From Cryptosporangium phraense (lineage in GTDB: Bacteria; Actinomycetota; Actinomycetes; Mycobacteriales; Cryptosporangiaceae), in assembly GCF_006912135.1 (NCBI RefSeq), contig NZ_VIRS01000014.1, forward strand, positions 147,631-211,630: a DNA stretch of 64,000 nt, given 5' to 3'. Of this stretch, positions 16,492-25,186 are shown piece after piece. Each line of letters opens with the position of its first letter. Positions within the stretch are counted from its first letter, which is position 1. The translations under genes and the position numbers were made by a program. Under the pieces are notes generated by a model. The model did not search any database and had not been told where the DNA came from. It was given only the letters and a program-made list of their open reading frames with translations.

Positions 16492-17202
16492 TCACGGCCG
16501 GGTCGGGACGCCCGGCAGCCGGGAGGCGAGGGACCGGCGGGCCTTGGGCGTGGGCATCGCGGTGAACGCGATCGTCTCGATGTCGCTGGGCGCCGGCATC
16601 GCCTGCGGCGCCGGGTCGAGCCGGGGCGTCGAGCGCATGTGCACGGCCAGCCCGGCCACGCCGGTCAGCGCCACCGTGAGCGTGGCCAGCACGGTGAACC
16701 CGGCCAGCGCGCCGAGGTCGGAGAACACCCCGCCGCCGGCGATCAGGTGCTGGTAGGCCCAGTAGCCCTCGAGGGTGGTGGCGGTGGTGCCGATGGCCGC
16801 GACGACCGACCAGTGCAGCGGCCTCCGCTCGGATTCGGCGCGGTCGAGCGTCCGAATGGTGTTGAGGGTGAGCGTGATGTCGGACGCCCCGGCCGGGCGG
16901 ACCGGCATCGACCGGTGCGCATCCCGACGCCGTCCGAACAGGATCAGCGCGTGGTCGGCCGACTCGGCGCGGGTCTCCAGCGCACGGCGGGTGAGCCGGT
17001 GCACGGCGTAGCCCAGCGACGCGCCGACCAGCGCGACGAGCACGACCGGGACACCACCGACGATCGCCAGACCGGCCGCCGCGGCCGACCAGAGCGCCGC
17101 GCCGACGATCGCGATCACGGTCGTTCCGCGTTTCCGCGGACCGGAACTCACGGTGGTGGCGACGGCCACCGCCAGAGCGACCATGGTGACGTAGAGAATC
17201 AT
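16492..17202 (-). CDS. Hypothetical membrane protein
   Basis: The 236-residue protein has helices at about residues 2-17, 27-70 (two), 130-150 and 165-190. A basic, hydrophilic loop around residues 75-125 and a Pro-rich basic tail separate them. I do not recognise the family. GGAGG is about ten bases before the ATG at 17202. It stands alone between a convergent regulator gene and a divergent HAD gene. Confidence 0.7.
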   Translation of the reverse strand: MILYVTMVALAVAVATTVSSGPRKRGTTVIAIVGAALWSAAAAGLAIVGGVPVVLVALVGASLGYAVHRLTRRALETRAESADHALILFGRRRDAHRSMPVRPAGASDITLTLNTIRTLDRAESERRPLHWSVVAAIGTTATTLEGYWAYQHLIAGGGVFSDLGALAGFTVLATLTVALTGVAGLAVHMRSTPRLDPAPQAMPAPSDIETIAFTAMPTPKARRSLASRLPGVPTRP

Positions 17203-17304
17203 CGGCGCCTCACCTCCGGGATCGCGGTCAGTCTAAGCCATCCTTCACAAGACCCTGTTAAACCCATCGCGTGTTCCTGGGTTCATTCCGGGTAGTGCGC
17301 GTCA

Positions 17305-17949
17305 ATGGCAGACATCGCGGTGTTCGACGTGGACGGCACCCTGGTCGACACGAACTATCAGCACGCGCTGGCGTGGTTCCGGGCGTTCCGGCGATATGAC
17401 CTGACGCTCCCGGTGTGGCGGCTGCACCGGGCGATCGGGATGGGCGGCGACCAGCTGGTCGAGGCCGTCGCCGGCGGGGACGTCGAGAAGGAGCACGGCG
17501 ACGACCTCCGGGCCGCCTGGGAGGAGGAGTACGCGCCGCTCCTCCCCGAGGTCCAGCCGTTCGAGGGCGCCCGCCGGGTGCTGGAAGACGCCTCCGAGGC
17601 CGGGCAGCGGGTGGTGCTCGCCAGCTCCGGGAAGGCCGAGCACGTCGAGCACTACCTCGACCTGCTGGACGCCCGGCCGCTGGCCGCCGCCTGGACCACG
17701 TCCGACGACGTCGAGCGGACCAAGCCCGAGCCGGATCTGGTCGCGGTGGCGATCGAGAAGGTCGGCGGCGGGACTGCGGTCATGGTGGGCGACTCGGTCT
17801 GGGACTGCGAGGCCGCCCGGCGGCTCGGCGTCGCCTGCTACGCGGTCCGGACCGGCGGTTTCTCGGTCGACGAACTCCGCGACGCCGGCGCCCGGGACGT
17901 CTTCGACGACCTGAACGATCTGCGGGACGGACTCCGCCGGAGCCGGTGA
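17305..17949 (+). CDS. HAD-family hydrolase (phosphoglycolate phosphatase-like)
   Basis: The 214-residue protein has all HAD motifs: motif I FDVDGTLVDTN near residues 6-16, motif II LASSGK near 103-108, a motif III lysine in TKPEPD near 138-143, and motif IV MVGDSVWDCEAA near 156-167. A helical cap lies between motifs I and II. The type fits phosphoglycolate-phosphatase-like enzymes acting on small phosphates; the substrate is not known. No strong ribosome site is visible, so the start is by length and family alignment. Confidence 0.9.
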   Translation: MADIAVFDVDGTLVDTNYQHALAWFRAFRRYDLTLPVWRLHRAIGMGGDQLVEAVAGGDVEKEHGDDLRAAWEEEYAPLLPEVQPFEGARRVLEDASEAGQRVVLASSGKAEHVEHYLDLLDARPLAAAWTTSDDVERTKPEPDLVAVAIEKVGGGTAVMVGDSVWDCEAARRLGVACYAVRTGGFSVDELRDAGARDVFDDLNDLRDGLRRSR

Positions 17950-18002
17950 GCGTAGCCGCCCTATCCTGTGAGTTCGTTGATGACGCGGGAGGGGGCGGGT
18001 GA

Positions 18003-19508
18003 ATGGCCAAGCGGCGCGCCCTGCCCGGCTACGCCCGGAACGTCTGGCAGTGGGTAGCGGCCGGACGTCCGGGCGGCCGGCACCGCGGCGGGGCGGCAGA
18101 ACCCGGGCCGGACGCCACCGAGCAGCCCGAGCGTCCGGACCCGCGGCGGGCGGCCTCGGTCGACGACCTCGGCGACCCGACGTTCGGCCGGCCCGACCAC
18201 GAACGTGCCCACCGGGAGCCCGGCGAGCGTCGTCGCAGCGATCAGATGCCCCGCTGGCTGCCCCGGGCGTTCATCGTCGCCGGGCTGACCGTGACCGGCT
18301 TCGTCCTCACCTGGTGGCTGCTCGGCCGCCTGCGTGACCTGATCGGGCTGCTGCTGCTCGCGCAGTTCCTGGCGTTCGCGCTCGAGCCGGCTGTGAACTG
18401 GCTGGCCCGGCGGGGCTGGAAGCGGGGCGCCGCGACCGGCGTCACGATGCTGGTCGTGCTGGCCGCGCTGGTCGGGTTCATGGTGGCGGTCGGCTCGCTG
18501 CTCGTCTCGCAGATCTCGACGCTGTCGGCGCGGCTCCCGCAGTACCTCGACCTGACCGTCGAGTGGGTCAACGACACGTTCAACTCCCACATCTCGATCC
18601 AACAGATCCAGAGCCAGTTCACGGCCGACGACGGGCCGTTCCGGCGCTGGGTGGAGGGCATCGCGAGCAACGCGGTCGACCTGAGCACGAGCGCGCTCGG
18701 CGTGGTCTTCCAGACGCTGACCGTGCTGCTGTTCGGCTACTACCTGTGCGCGGACGCGCCCCGGGTGCGCCGCTCGCTCTGCTCGGTGCTGCCGCCGGCC
18801 CGCCAGCGGGACGTGATGCGGGCCTGGGAGATCGCGGTCGACAAGACCGGCGGCTACCTCTACTCGCGGCTGGTGCTGGCGCTGGTGTCGAGCCTGGCGC
18901 ACTACATCGTGCTGTCGATCCTCGGCATCCAGTACTCGGTGGCGCTGGCGCTCTGGGTCGGGCTCGTCTCCCAGCTGATCCCGACCGTCGGTACGTACCT
19001 GGCTGCGGCGCTGCCGCTGATCGTCGCGCTGGTCGCCGACCCGCTGGACGCGGCGATCCTGCTCGTGTTCGTGATCATCTACCAGCAGATCGAGAACTAC
19101 CTGCTGCAGCCGCGCATCACCGCGCGGACGCTCGACCTGCATCCGGCGGTCGCATTCGGGGCCGTGCTGGCCGGTGCGGCCGTGCTCGGGCCGACCGGTG
19201 CCGTGCTGGCGATCCCGTTCGCGGCGATCAGCCAGACGTTCGTCGGGTCGTACATCCGCCGGTACGACGTCGAGGAGCACCCGATCCACGATCCGGTGGC
19301 GATGGCGCGGATACCGATCGCTCCCGCGCCGCCGATGCCGCCGCGCTCCGGCGACGACGCTCCGCACCATGCCGACGGCTCGGTCGCGGCTCCGGCCCCG
19401 GCGGAAGTGTCGGCGGAACCCGGGCCGGCGGTCGAGGACGAAGAGACGGGGCAGCGGGAGACGGGGCAGCGGGAGACGGGGCAGCGGGAGACGCCGGCCG
19501 CGCCCTAA
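18003..19508 (+). CDS. AI-2E family transporter
   Basis: The 501-residue protein has a hydrophilic N-terminus (residues 1-80) followed by eight or so membrane helices in the AI-2E/PerM pattern (about 85-425). Typical segments are LPQYLDLTVEWVND, GGYLYSRLVLALVSS, GLVSQLIPTVGTYLAAALP and YQQIENYLLQPRI. Family members export signals such as autoinducer-2, or move sodium or other small molecules; the cargo here is unknown. The C-terminal tail ends in three copies of a TGQRE repeat from a 15-base tandem repeat. The ATG at 18003 follows GGGAGGGGG. Confidence 0.88.
   Translation: MAKRRALPGYARNVWQWVAAGRPGGRHRGGAAEPGPDATEQPERPDPRRAASVDDLGDPTFGRPDHERAHREPGERRRSDQMPRWLPRAFIVAGLTVTGFVLTWWLLGRLRDLIGLLLLAQFLAFALEPAVNWLARRGWKRGAATGVTMLVVLAALVGFMVAVGSLLVSQISTLSARLPQYLDLTVEWVNDTFNSHISIQQIQSQFTADDGPFRRWVEGIASNAVDLSTSALGVVFQTLTVLLFGYYLCADAPRVRRSLCSVLPPARQRDVMRAWEIAVDKTGGYLYSRLVLALVSSLAHYIVLSILGIQYSVALALWVGLVSQLIPTVGTYLAAALPLIVALVADPLDAAILLVFVIIYQQIENYLLQPRITARTLDLHPAVAFGAVLAGAAVLGPTGAVLAIPFAAISQTFVGSYIRRYDVEEHPIHDPVAMARIPIAPAPPMPPRSGDDAPHHADGSVAAPAPAEVSAEPGPAVEDEETGQRETGQRETGQRETPAAP
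19443..19493 (+). repeat. 15-base tandem repeat, 3.4 copies, inside the AI-2E gene
   Basis: GAGACGGGGCAGCGG occurs three times in perfect tandem (19443-19487), followed by GAGACG. It encodes repeated ETGQR at the transporter's C-terminus. As the unit is a multiple of three, copy-number change would keep the frame. Confidence 0.9.
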
Positions 19509-19518
19509 AGTCCGGGAT

Positions 19519-20943
19519 ATGCCGCATGTGTACCAGCGTCCCGCTGGTGCGGACGGTCCCCGAACTCGTCGACGCCGTACCCGCCGGGCCCGCCGCCGGG
19601 CGGCCGCGGTCGCCGGCGGCGTCGCCGCGGTGTTCCTCGGCGGCCTCTCGGTGGCGAACTCGATGCTCGACGTGCGGCCGGTGGGCCACGGGCGCGGGGG
19701 CGGTACCGTGGCCGATGAACGCCGTTCGGCCCGCCAGCCGGACGTGCCCGCACCGGCACAGGGGGCCGCACTGTATCCGCAGGGACCGTCCGTTCGAGTT
19801 CCGTTCGGCAGCCTCTCCCGGGCGCGGTACCGCGGCGCGGTGATCCGTCCGTCCGGGCCGCAGGAGAACCTCAACGCGACCGTGGCCGCGTACTACCGGC
19901 ACTGGCAACGCGCGTTCGTCCGCTCGCGGCCGTGCGGCCGCGACTGGTCGGCGGTCGTCTCACCGGACGCCGGGCTGCCCTACATCGGTGAGGCCCAGGG
20001 CTGGGGCCTGGTGATCACCGCGCTGATGGCCGGTGCGGATCCGCACGCGAAGGAGCAGTTCGACGCGATCCTGCGGTACGTGCTCGGGCACCCGTCGTCG
20101 ATCGATCCCGACCTGCACGCGGCCGAGCAGAACGAGCGCTGCGAGAGCATCAACGGCGGTGACTCGGCCACCGACGGCGACCTGGACATCGCCTACGGCC
20201 TGCTGCTGGCCGACGAGCAGTGGGGCGGGTATCGCGAGGTGGCGCTCCGCCGGATCGAGGCGATCAAGCGCAGCCTCGTCGACCCGCGGTCGCACCTGCT
20301 CCGGGCGGGCGACTGGGCCCGCGACGGCGACGACGAGGTCAGCCGGATCTCCCGCTCGTCGGACTGGATGCTCGGGCACTTCCGGGCGTTCCGCGCGGTC
20401 ACCGGCGACCCGTTCTGGGATCGGGTGCTCGACGCGCACCTGTCGCTGATCACCCGTCTGCAGGGGTCGTACTCGCACGGCACCGGGCTGCTGCCGGACT
20501 TCGTGACCGGCATCGACCGCGAGCCGCGCCCGGCCGACGGCGAGATCCTGGAGAGCGAGAACGACGGTCGGTACTGGTGGAACGCCTGCCGGGTACCGTG
20601 GCGGATCGGTACCGACGCGGTGCTCTCGGGTGACCCACGGTCGGTCGCGGCGGCCGGTGCGCTCAACACGTTCGCCCGGAACGTCTCGGGTGACGATCCG
20701 ACGCGCATCCGGGCCGGGTACTCGCTGAAGGGTCGGGCGCTCACCGACGACCTCGAGCCGGCGTTCGTGGTGCCGTTCGCGGTGCCGGCGATGCTCGATC
20801 CGGGTGGTCAGCGGTGGATCGACAATCAGTGGCACTATCTGACGTCGACGCCGGTGCGGTCGGATGCGTACTACCCGGCGACGATCGGCCTGCAGGTGAT
20901 GATCGTGCTCACCGGCAACTGGTGGACCCCGGGAGTCTTCTAG
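19519..20943 (+). CDS. Secreted glycoside hydrolase family 8 protein (endoglucanase-like)
   Basis: The 474-residue protein has an Arg-rich N-terminus with a hydrophobic helix at about residues 27-47, consistent with a signal or anchor sequence. The GH8 (alpha/alpha)6-barrel domain covers about 115-470. The proton-donor Glu158 is in YIGEAQGWGL, and the ATDGDLDIAY motif (Asp219, 221, 223) holds the conserved catalytic aspartate region. GH8 enzymes cut beta-1,4-glucans, xylan, chitosan or bacterial cellulose; substrate cannot be told here. It starts only ten bases after the AI-2E gene, so co-transcription is likely. Confidence 0.88.
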   Translation: MPHVYQRPAGADGPRTRRRRTRRARRRAAAVAGGVAAVFLGGLSVANSMLDVRPVGHGRGGGTVADERRSARQPDVPAPAQGAALYPQGPSVRVPFGSLSRARYRGAVIRPSGPQENLNATVAAYYRHWQRAFVRSRPCGRDWSAVVSPDAGLPYIGEAQGWGLVITALMAGADPHAKEQFDAILRYVLGHPSSIDPDLHAAEQNERCESINGGDSATDGDLDIAYGLLLADEQWGGYREVALRRIEAIKRSLVDPRSHLLRAGDWARDGDDEVSRISRSSDWMLGHFRAFRAVTGDPFWDRVLDAHLSLITRLQGSYSHGTGLLPDFVTGIDREPRPADGEILESENDGRYWWNACRVPWRIGTDAVLSGDPRSVAAAGALNTFARNVSGDDPTRIRAGYSLKGRALTDDLEPAFVVPFAVPAMLDPGGQRWIDNQWHYLTSTPVRSDAYYPATIGLQVMIVLTGNWWTPGVF

Positions 20944-20994
20944 GGGTTGTGTGACCGGCCGGGTTCTCGGGTGCTTCGTCGGTGGGATGTCCCG

Positions 20995-21051
20995 GACCGA
21001 TACCGGTCCCGGACCGCCCCTGAGCGCCTGCGCCGCTGGACCGCGGCGGGC
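20995..21051 (+). pseudogene. Small N-terminal-type IS5 transposase fragment
   Basis: In one plus-strand frame this stretch reads DRYRSRTAPERLRRWTAAG and then a stop. It resembles the TAHERLRRWSADG segment found on the minus strand at about 21620-21655. It is too short to stand alone, but it fits an IS5-family relic. Confidence 0.4.
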
Positions 21052-21111
21052 TGAGCAGCACGTCCGCCTCGCCGCGGACGGGCCGGGAACGGCCCCGCAA
21101 AACGCCTTGAC

Positions 21112-21402
21112 CGGGTGGTCGGGAACCAGGCGTATACGCATCCCCGACCCCGGGTCGCGCTGCGGCGGCGCGGGATCGCGGTGGCCGATAAGGCCTATTC
21201 TCATCCCTCGACCCGCGCCGCGCTAGGGCGCCGCAAGGTCGCGGTGACAATTCCTGAGCGGTCCGACCAGATCGCCCGGCGCGCCGCAAAGGGCTCGGCC
21301 GGAGGCCGGCCCCCGGTCTTCCACCGGCAACGTAACCTCGTTGAACGATGCTTCAACCGGCTCATACAGTTCCGCGCGGATCGCGACCCGGTATGCCAAA
21401 CG
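21112..21402 (+). pseudogene. C-terminal fragment of an IS5-family transposase
   Basis: The frame encodes ADKAYSHPSTRAALGRRK, VTIPERSDQIARRAAKGSAG and NLVERCFNRLIQFRA. These are hallmark segments of IS5-family DDE transposases, including the NxVERxFNRLK region that carries the catalytic Glu. There is no start, and an extra G near 21381 shifts the frame so that the expected IATRY sequence continues in another frame. The first 67 bases partly duplicate the next 67. It is a dead remnant. Confidence 0.75.
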
Positions 21403-21439
21403 CGGCCGCTGGCCGAGCCCTTAGCTTCAGCCGGACGGC

Positions 21440-21660
21440 CATGGGCCGTCCCCGCCCCTCGACCGCGGATCTTGCTGCTCAGCCCGCCGCGGAACCGCCC
21501 GATCGCCTCGCCTTGATGCGCCCGAACGACGCTGGAATCAACGTGGAAGGTGCACTCGATCTCCCCGACCGCGTCGTCGTGGACCTGGACGTGTTCCAGG
21601 ATCCGGTCTCGAGTTCCGTCCGCGGACCAGCGGCGCAGCCGCTCATGAGCGGTACCGGTC
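21440..21660 (-). pseudogene. N-terminal half fragment of an IS5-family transposase (inverted)
   Basis: On the minus strand one frame reads TAHERLRRWSADGTRDRILE, then DDAVGEIECTFHVDSSVVRAHQ, then GGLSSKI, after which the frame is lost. The FHVDSSVVRAHQ region matches the first catalytic aspartate block of IS5-type transposases. It faces the plus-strand C-terminal fragment, so the two pieces are not from one intact gene in its original order. Confidence 0.7.
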
Positions 21661-21720
21661 CGGACCCGGCAACAACGACGCGATCCGCTCCCGCCCCGGC
21701 GGCGTGCCGGGGCGGTGGGG

Positions 21721-23718
21721 CTAGCTGTTCGGGGCGGGTTGGAACGTATTGGCGAAGTTCTGGAAGATCGGTCTGCCGGAGTTCCAGAGATTCGACGGCG
21801 TCTCCCAGTACAGGCTGTACGCCTGGGTCTTCGACGTCGCGAAGCCGCGGTTGATCACGTGGATCTGCTGGCCATCGCGGTTGAACGTGAACTCCCAGTC
21901 GGCCGCGGTGAGCGAGTTCAGGTAGTCGATCTTCTTGATGTAGATCCGGTTGTAGCCGTTGCCCTGGTCTCGGCGGTACTGCTCCTGACCCCGCCAGTCC
22001 GCCACGGCGTCGGGCTTCGGCTGGTCGGACTGCTCGATCAGCAGGAAGAAGCCCTTGCCGTCCTGGATCCGGAAGTCGGTGCCCCGGACCTCGGTCCGCC
22101 AGCCGTTGGGGATGCCGATCGTGAAGCCGCCCGGGCCGGTGACCCGGCGCCAGCCGGCCGGCAGCGCGGTGGTGCCGGTGCCGGTGCCGTTGCCGTTACT
22201 CGCGGACGCCGACGGGCTCGCCGGGGCGCTGGGGGAGGCCGACGCGGGCGCCGACGGGCTGCCGCTCGGTGCGGCCGACGATGCCGACGGCCCGGCCGGC
22301 GACGCCGAAGACGTCGACGGGGTGGCCGCGTTGTCGTCCCCATTGCGGTTCGAGAGCACGTAGGCGAGACCGGCCACCACGACCAGCACGATGACCACGG
22401 CGGCGATCGCGCCCAGCAGCGGGCCGCGGGATTTCGGGCGCTCGGCGGGAGCCATCGGCGTGCTGCCGGGCGGCGGAATCGACGCCCGCCTCGGCGTCTT
22501 GACCGCCGGCTCGGAGCCGAAACCGGCCACGGCGGGCTCGTCGGCGTCGGCACCGGCGGCGGCCGGCGAGACCGGGGCCGGGCTGACCGAGGCCTCCTCC
22601 GGGGAGGTCCGCTGCGCGGGCGCGGCGGAGCCGGCCGGAGCCGCCTCGGCCGCGGGCGCGGCCGGGCTCGTCGGCGCGGCCGGGCTGATGGGCGCAGCCG
22701 GACTGACAGGCACCGCCGGGCTGGTCGGCTTCACCGATGCCGGACCCGCAGCCGCCGCCGGGCCTGAGCCCGCCGCCGGGCTGGTCGGCTTCACCGCACC
22801 GGCCGCGGAACCCGCGGCCGAAGCCGCCTCGACGGCCGGCAGCACGGCCGTCCGGGTCGGCGTCCGACGACGGGGACGCTCGGGCGCGGGTGGCAGCGCG
22901 GCCAGCGAGATCTTGCGCAGCGCGAGCCGCGCGTCGTCGACCGACGGACGCTTCGCCGGCTCGCGCTGGAGCAGCGCGGTGAGCACCGGCGCCAGCGGAC
23001 CGGCCTTCACGAACGGATCGGGGTCTTCCATCGCCGCGGCGGTCAGAATCGGGACGATCCCGTCCCGATCGTACGGCGGACGCCCCTCGACGGCCGTGTA
23101 GAGCGTCGCGCCGACGGCCCACAGGTCGCTGGCCGGGCCGGCGGGCAGGCCGCGGGCGCGCTCCGGCGCGATGTACGACGGCGAACCGAGGATCAGGCCC
23201 GACCGGGTCATCGCCGGGTCACCCTGCACGCTGGCGATGCCGAAGTCGGCCAGCACCACCCGGCCGTTGTCGCCGACCAGCACGTTGCTGGGCTTCACGT
23301 CCCGGTGGAAGATGCCGGACGCGTGCGCGACGCCGAGCGCGTTGAGCAACTGGACGCCGATCGAGGCCACCCGCTCGGGCGGCAGCGGCCCCTCGTCGCG
23401 GACGACCTGGTTCAGGCCGCGGGCCTGGACCAGCTCCATCACGATCCACGGCCGGCCCTCGACCTCGACGACGTCGAAGACCGTGACGACGTTGGGGTGG
23501 CTCAGCCGGGCGGCGGCGCGGGCCTCACGCTTGGTGCGCTCCATGAGGTCGTCGCGGGTCTCGTCGTCGACGCCCGGGGGCAGCAGCACTTCCTTGACCG
23601 CGACATCGCGGTCGAGCAGCTCGTCATGGGCGCGCCACACCGTGCCCATACCCCCGCGACCAAGCTGGTCGACGAGGCGGTAGCGGCCCGCCAAGACCGT
23701 CTGCTGCGTGTCGGCCAT
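21721..23718 (-). CDS. Transmembrane serine/threonine protein kinase
   Basis: The 665-residue protein has an N-terminal Hanks-type kinase domain (about residues 10-275): glycine loop LGRGGMGTVWRA, VAVKEVLLPPG with the catalytic Lys, HRDVKPSNVL and LADFGIAS. A Pro/Ala/Ser-rich linker (about 280-430) leads to one membrane helix (about 432-452) and a Ser/Pro-rich external stalk. A compact external domain of about 150 residues follows, with no PASTA repeats. The linker is built from repeated SPAAP/KPTSPA units. The external ligand is unknown. Its promoter region faces the ABC operon. Confidence 0.93.
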   Translation of the reverse strand: MADTQQTVLAGRYRLVDQLGRGGMGTVWRAHDELLDRDVAVKEVLLPPGVDDETRDDLMERTKREARAAARLSHPNVVTVFDVVEVEGRPWIVMELVQARGLNQVVRDEGPLPPERVASIGVQLLNALGVAHASGIFHRDVKPSNVLVGDNGRVVLADFGIASVQGDPAMTRSGLILGSPSYIAPERARGLPAGPASDLWAVGATLYTAVEGRPPYDRDGIVPILTAAAMEDPDPFVKAGPLAPVLTALLQREPAKRPSVDDARLALRKISLAALPPAPERPRRRTPTRTAVLPAVEAASAAGSAAGAVKPTSPAAGSGPAAAAGPASVKPTSPAVPVSPAAPISPAAPTSPAAPAAEAAPAGSAAPAQRTSPEEASVSPAPVSPAAAGADADEPAVAGFGSEPAVKTPRRASIPPPGSTPMAPAERPKSRGPLLGAIAAVVIVLVVVAGLAYVLSNRNGDDNAATPSTSSASPAGPSASSAAPSGSPSAPASASPSAPASPSASASNGNGTGTGTTALPAGWRRVTGPGGFTIGIPNGWRTEVRGTDFRIQDGKGFFLLIEQSDQPKPDAVADWRGQEQYRRDQGNGYNRIYIKKIDYLNSLTAADWEFTFNRDGQQIHVINRGFATSKTQAYSLYWETPSNLWNSGRPIFQNFANTFQPAPNS

Positions 23719-24040
23719 CGCTCTGAGGTACCCCCGAGTCCGTCACCGAAACGATACCGATTCTCCACTGTGTCCGTTGAACGGGGGATCGGTGCTGTAC
23801 TTGCCCAGGTCAGAATGGGTCAGCAGGTCAAGTGGCCTGCGTCATAGCAAACCGGTCAGTTTGCCGGTTTTGGGCCAACGCGGAGTTTCGGGCAGCTGAA
23901 TGTCTGATCGGGCTTGGTCCCAAAACGGAAACAGCTATGGAGCTCAGGCCCACCACGGCGGTACGAAGTTGCAGGTCCCGCCGTCATTTGCGGGGCCACC
24001 ACGGACGGTTCAGGGGAACCGCCCGCGTGAAGGAGGACCT
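23719..24040. other. Divergent control region and long leader of the ABC operon
   Basis: These 322 bases hold no convincing gene. Two dyads are visible. AAACCGG (23849-23855) and CCGGTTT (23864-23870) flank TCAGTTTG, and CGGTTC (24006-24011) and GAACCG (24016-24021) flank AGGG just before the operon's ribosome site. The second could control initiation. No known riboswitch consensus (for example TPP or cobalamin) was recognised. Confidence 0.4.
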
Positions 24041-25186
24041 GTGCGTAACCCTCTCGCCCGCCGGTTCAGCCGGGTTGCGGCGCTGACCACGGCGGCAGCG
24101 CTCGCGCTGGCGATCACGGCCTGCTCGCCGCCCGAGAAGAACGACGACTCGAGCAGCAGCGGCGACACGGCGAAGGCGGCCACCGCCACCAGCGCCAAGG
24201 ACCTCGGGAGCCTCGACGACCTGGTCGCGGCCGCGAAGAAGGAGGGCGCTCTCAACGTCATCGCGCTCCCGCCGGACTGGGCCAACTACGGCAACATCAT
24301 CAAGGCCTTCGAGAGCAAGTACGGCCTCAAGGTCACCTCGGCCCAGCCGGACGCGTCCAGCGCCGACGAGATCACCGCGGCCAAGCAGCTCAAGGGCCAG
24401 GACCGCGCGCCGGACGTGTTCGACCTCAGCCCGGCCGTCGCCGCCGCGAACACCGACCTGTTCGCGCCGTACCAGACAGAGAAGTTCGCCGACATCCCGG
24501 CCGACCTCAAGGACCCCAAGGGCACCTGGGTCAACGACTACGGCGGCTACATGTCGATCGGCTACGACTCGGCCAAGGTCCCGGCTCCGGCGTCGATCGC
24601 CGACCTGCTCAAGCCCGCCTACAAGGGCAAGGTCGCGCTCAACGGTGACCCGACGCAGGCCGGCGCCGCGTTCAGCGGTGTCGTGATGGCCGCGCTGGGC
24701 AACGGCGGTTCGGCCGACGACATCGCCCCGGGCGTCGAGTTCTTCAAGAAGCTCAAGGCCGCCGGCAACTTCCTGCCGGTCGACCCGACCCCGGCGACGA
24801 TCGAGTCGGGCCAGACCCCGGTCGTCATCGACTGGGACTACCTGAACGTCGCCGAGGCGGCCAAGCTCACGACCTGGAAGACCGTCGTCCCGGCGAACGC
24901 CGTGCTCGGCAGCTACTACGTCCAGGCGATCAGCAAGGACGCTCCGCACCCGGCCGCGGCGCGGCTCTGGCAGGAGTTCCTCTACTCGGACGAGGGTCAG
25001 AACCTGTGGCTCGCCGGTGGCGCCCGCCCGGTGCGCGCCGACTCGATGGAGAAGGCCGGCACGATCGACAAGGCCGCCTACGGGAAGCTCCCGGCCGTGA
25101 CCGGCACGCCGGTCTTCCAGACCGACGAGCAGACCACGAAGACCAAGGAATACCTCGCCGCGAACTGGGCGAAGGCCGTTGCCTGA
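24041..25186 (+). CDS. ABC importer substrate-binding lipoprotein
   Basis: The 381-residue protein begins with a basic N-terminus, a hydrophobic stretch and a lipobox-like ITAC, so it should be a membrane-anchored lipoprotein with the mature Cys near residue 28. The mature part has the fold pattern of periplasmic-binding type 2 proteins of the PotD/FbpA/ThiB/PhnS set (NVIALPPDWANYGNIIKAFESKYG; DVFDLSPAVA). Polyamine, ferric iron, thiamine or aminoethylphosphonate are candidate ligands. GTG at 24041 follows GAAGGAGG; the longer frame to 23900 lacks a ribosome site and a signal sequence. Confidence 0.9.
   Translation: MRNPLARRFSRVAALTTAAALALAITACSPPEKNDDSSSSGDTAKAATATSAKDLGSLDDLVAAAKKEGALNVIALPPDWANYGNIIKAFESKYGLKVTSAQPDASSADEITAAKQLKGQDRAPDVFDLSPAVAAANTDLFAPYQTEKFADIPADLKDPKGTWVNDYGGYMSIGYDSAKVPAPASIADLLKPAYKGKVALNGDPTQAGAAFSGVVMAALGNGGSADDIAPGVEFFKKLKAAGNFLPVDPTPATIESGQTPVVIDWDYLNVAEAAKLTTWKTVVPANAVLGSYYVQAISKDAPHPAAARLWQEFLYSDEGQNLWLAGGARPVRADSMEKAGTIDKAAYGKLPAVTGTPVFQTDEQTTKTKEYLAANWAKAVA

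Larger units (their letters stand above)
20995..21700. mobile_element. Degenerate IS5-family insertion graveyard
   Basis: The 777-base gap between the GH8 and kinase genes contains no intact gene but at least three transposase pieces: short N-terminal plus strand, C-terminal plus strand, and N-terminal minus strand. No clean terminal inverted repeats or target duplications could be picked out by eye. The bounds are approximate. Confidence 0.65.

Noticed and set aside
19960..21204. Minus-strand open frame over the GH8 gene and IS region
   Set aside because: It is an antisense Arg/Pro-rich shadow; the plus-strand GH8 catalytic motifs are intact.
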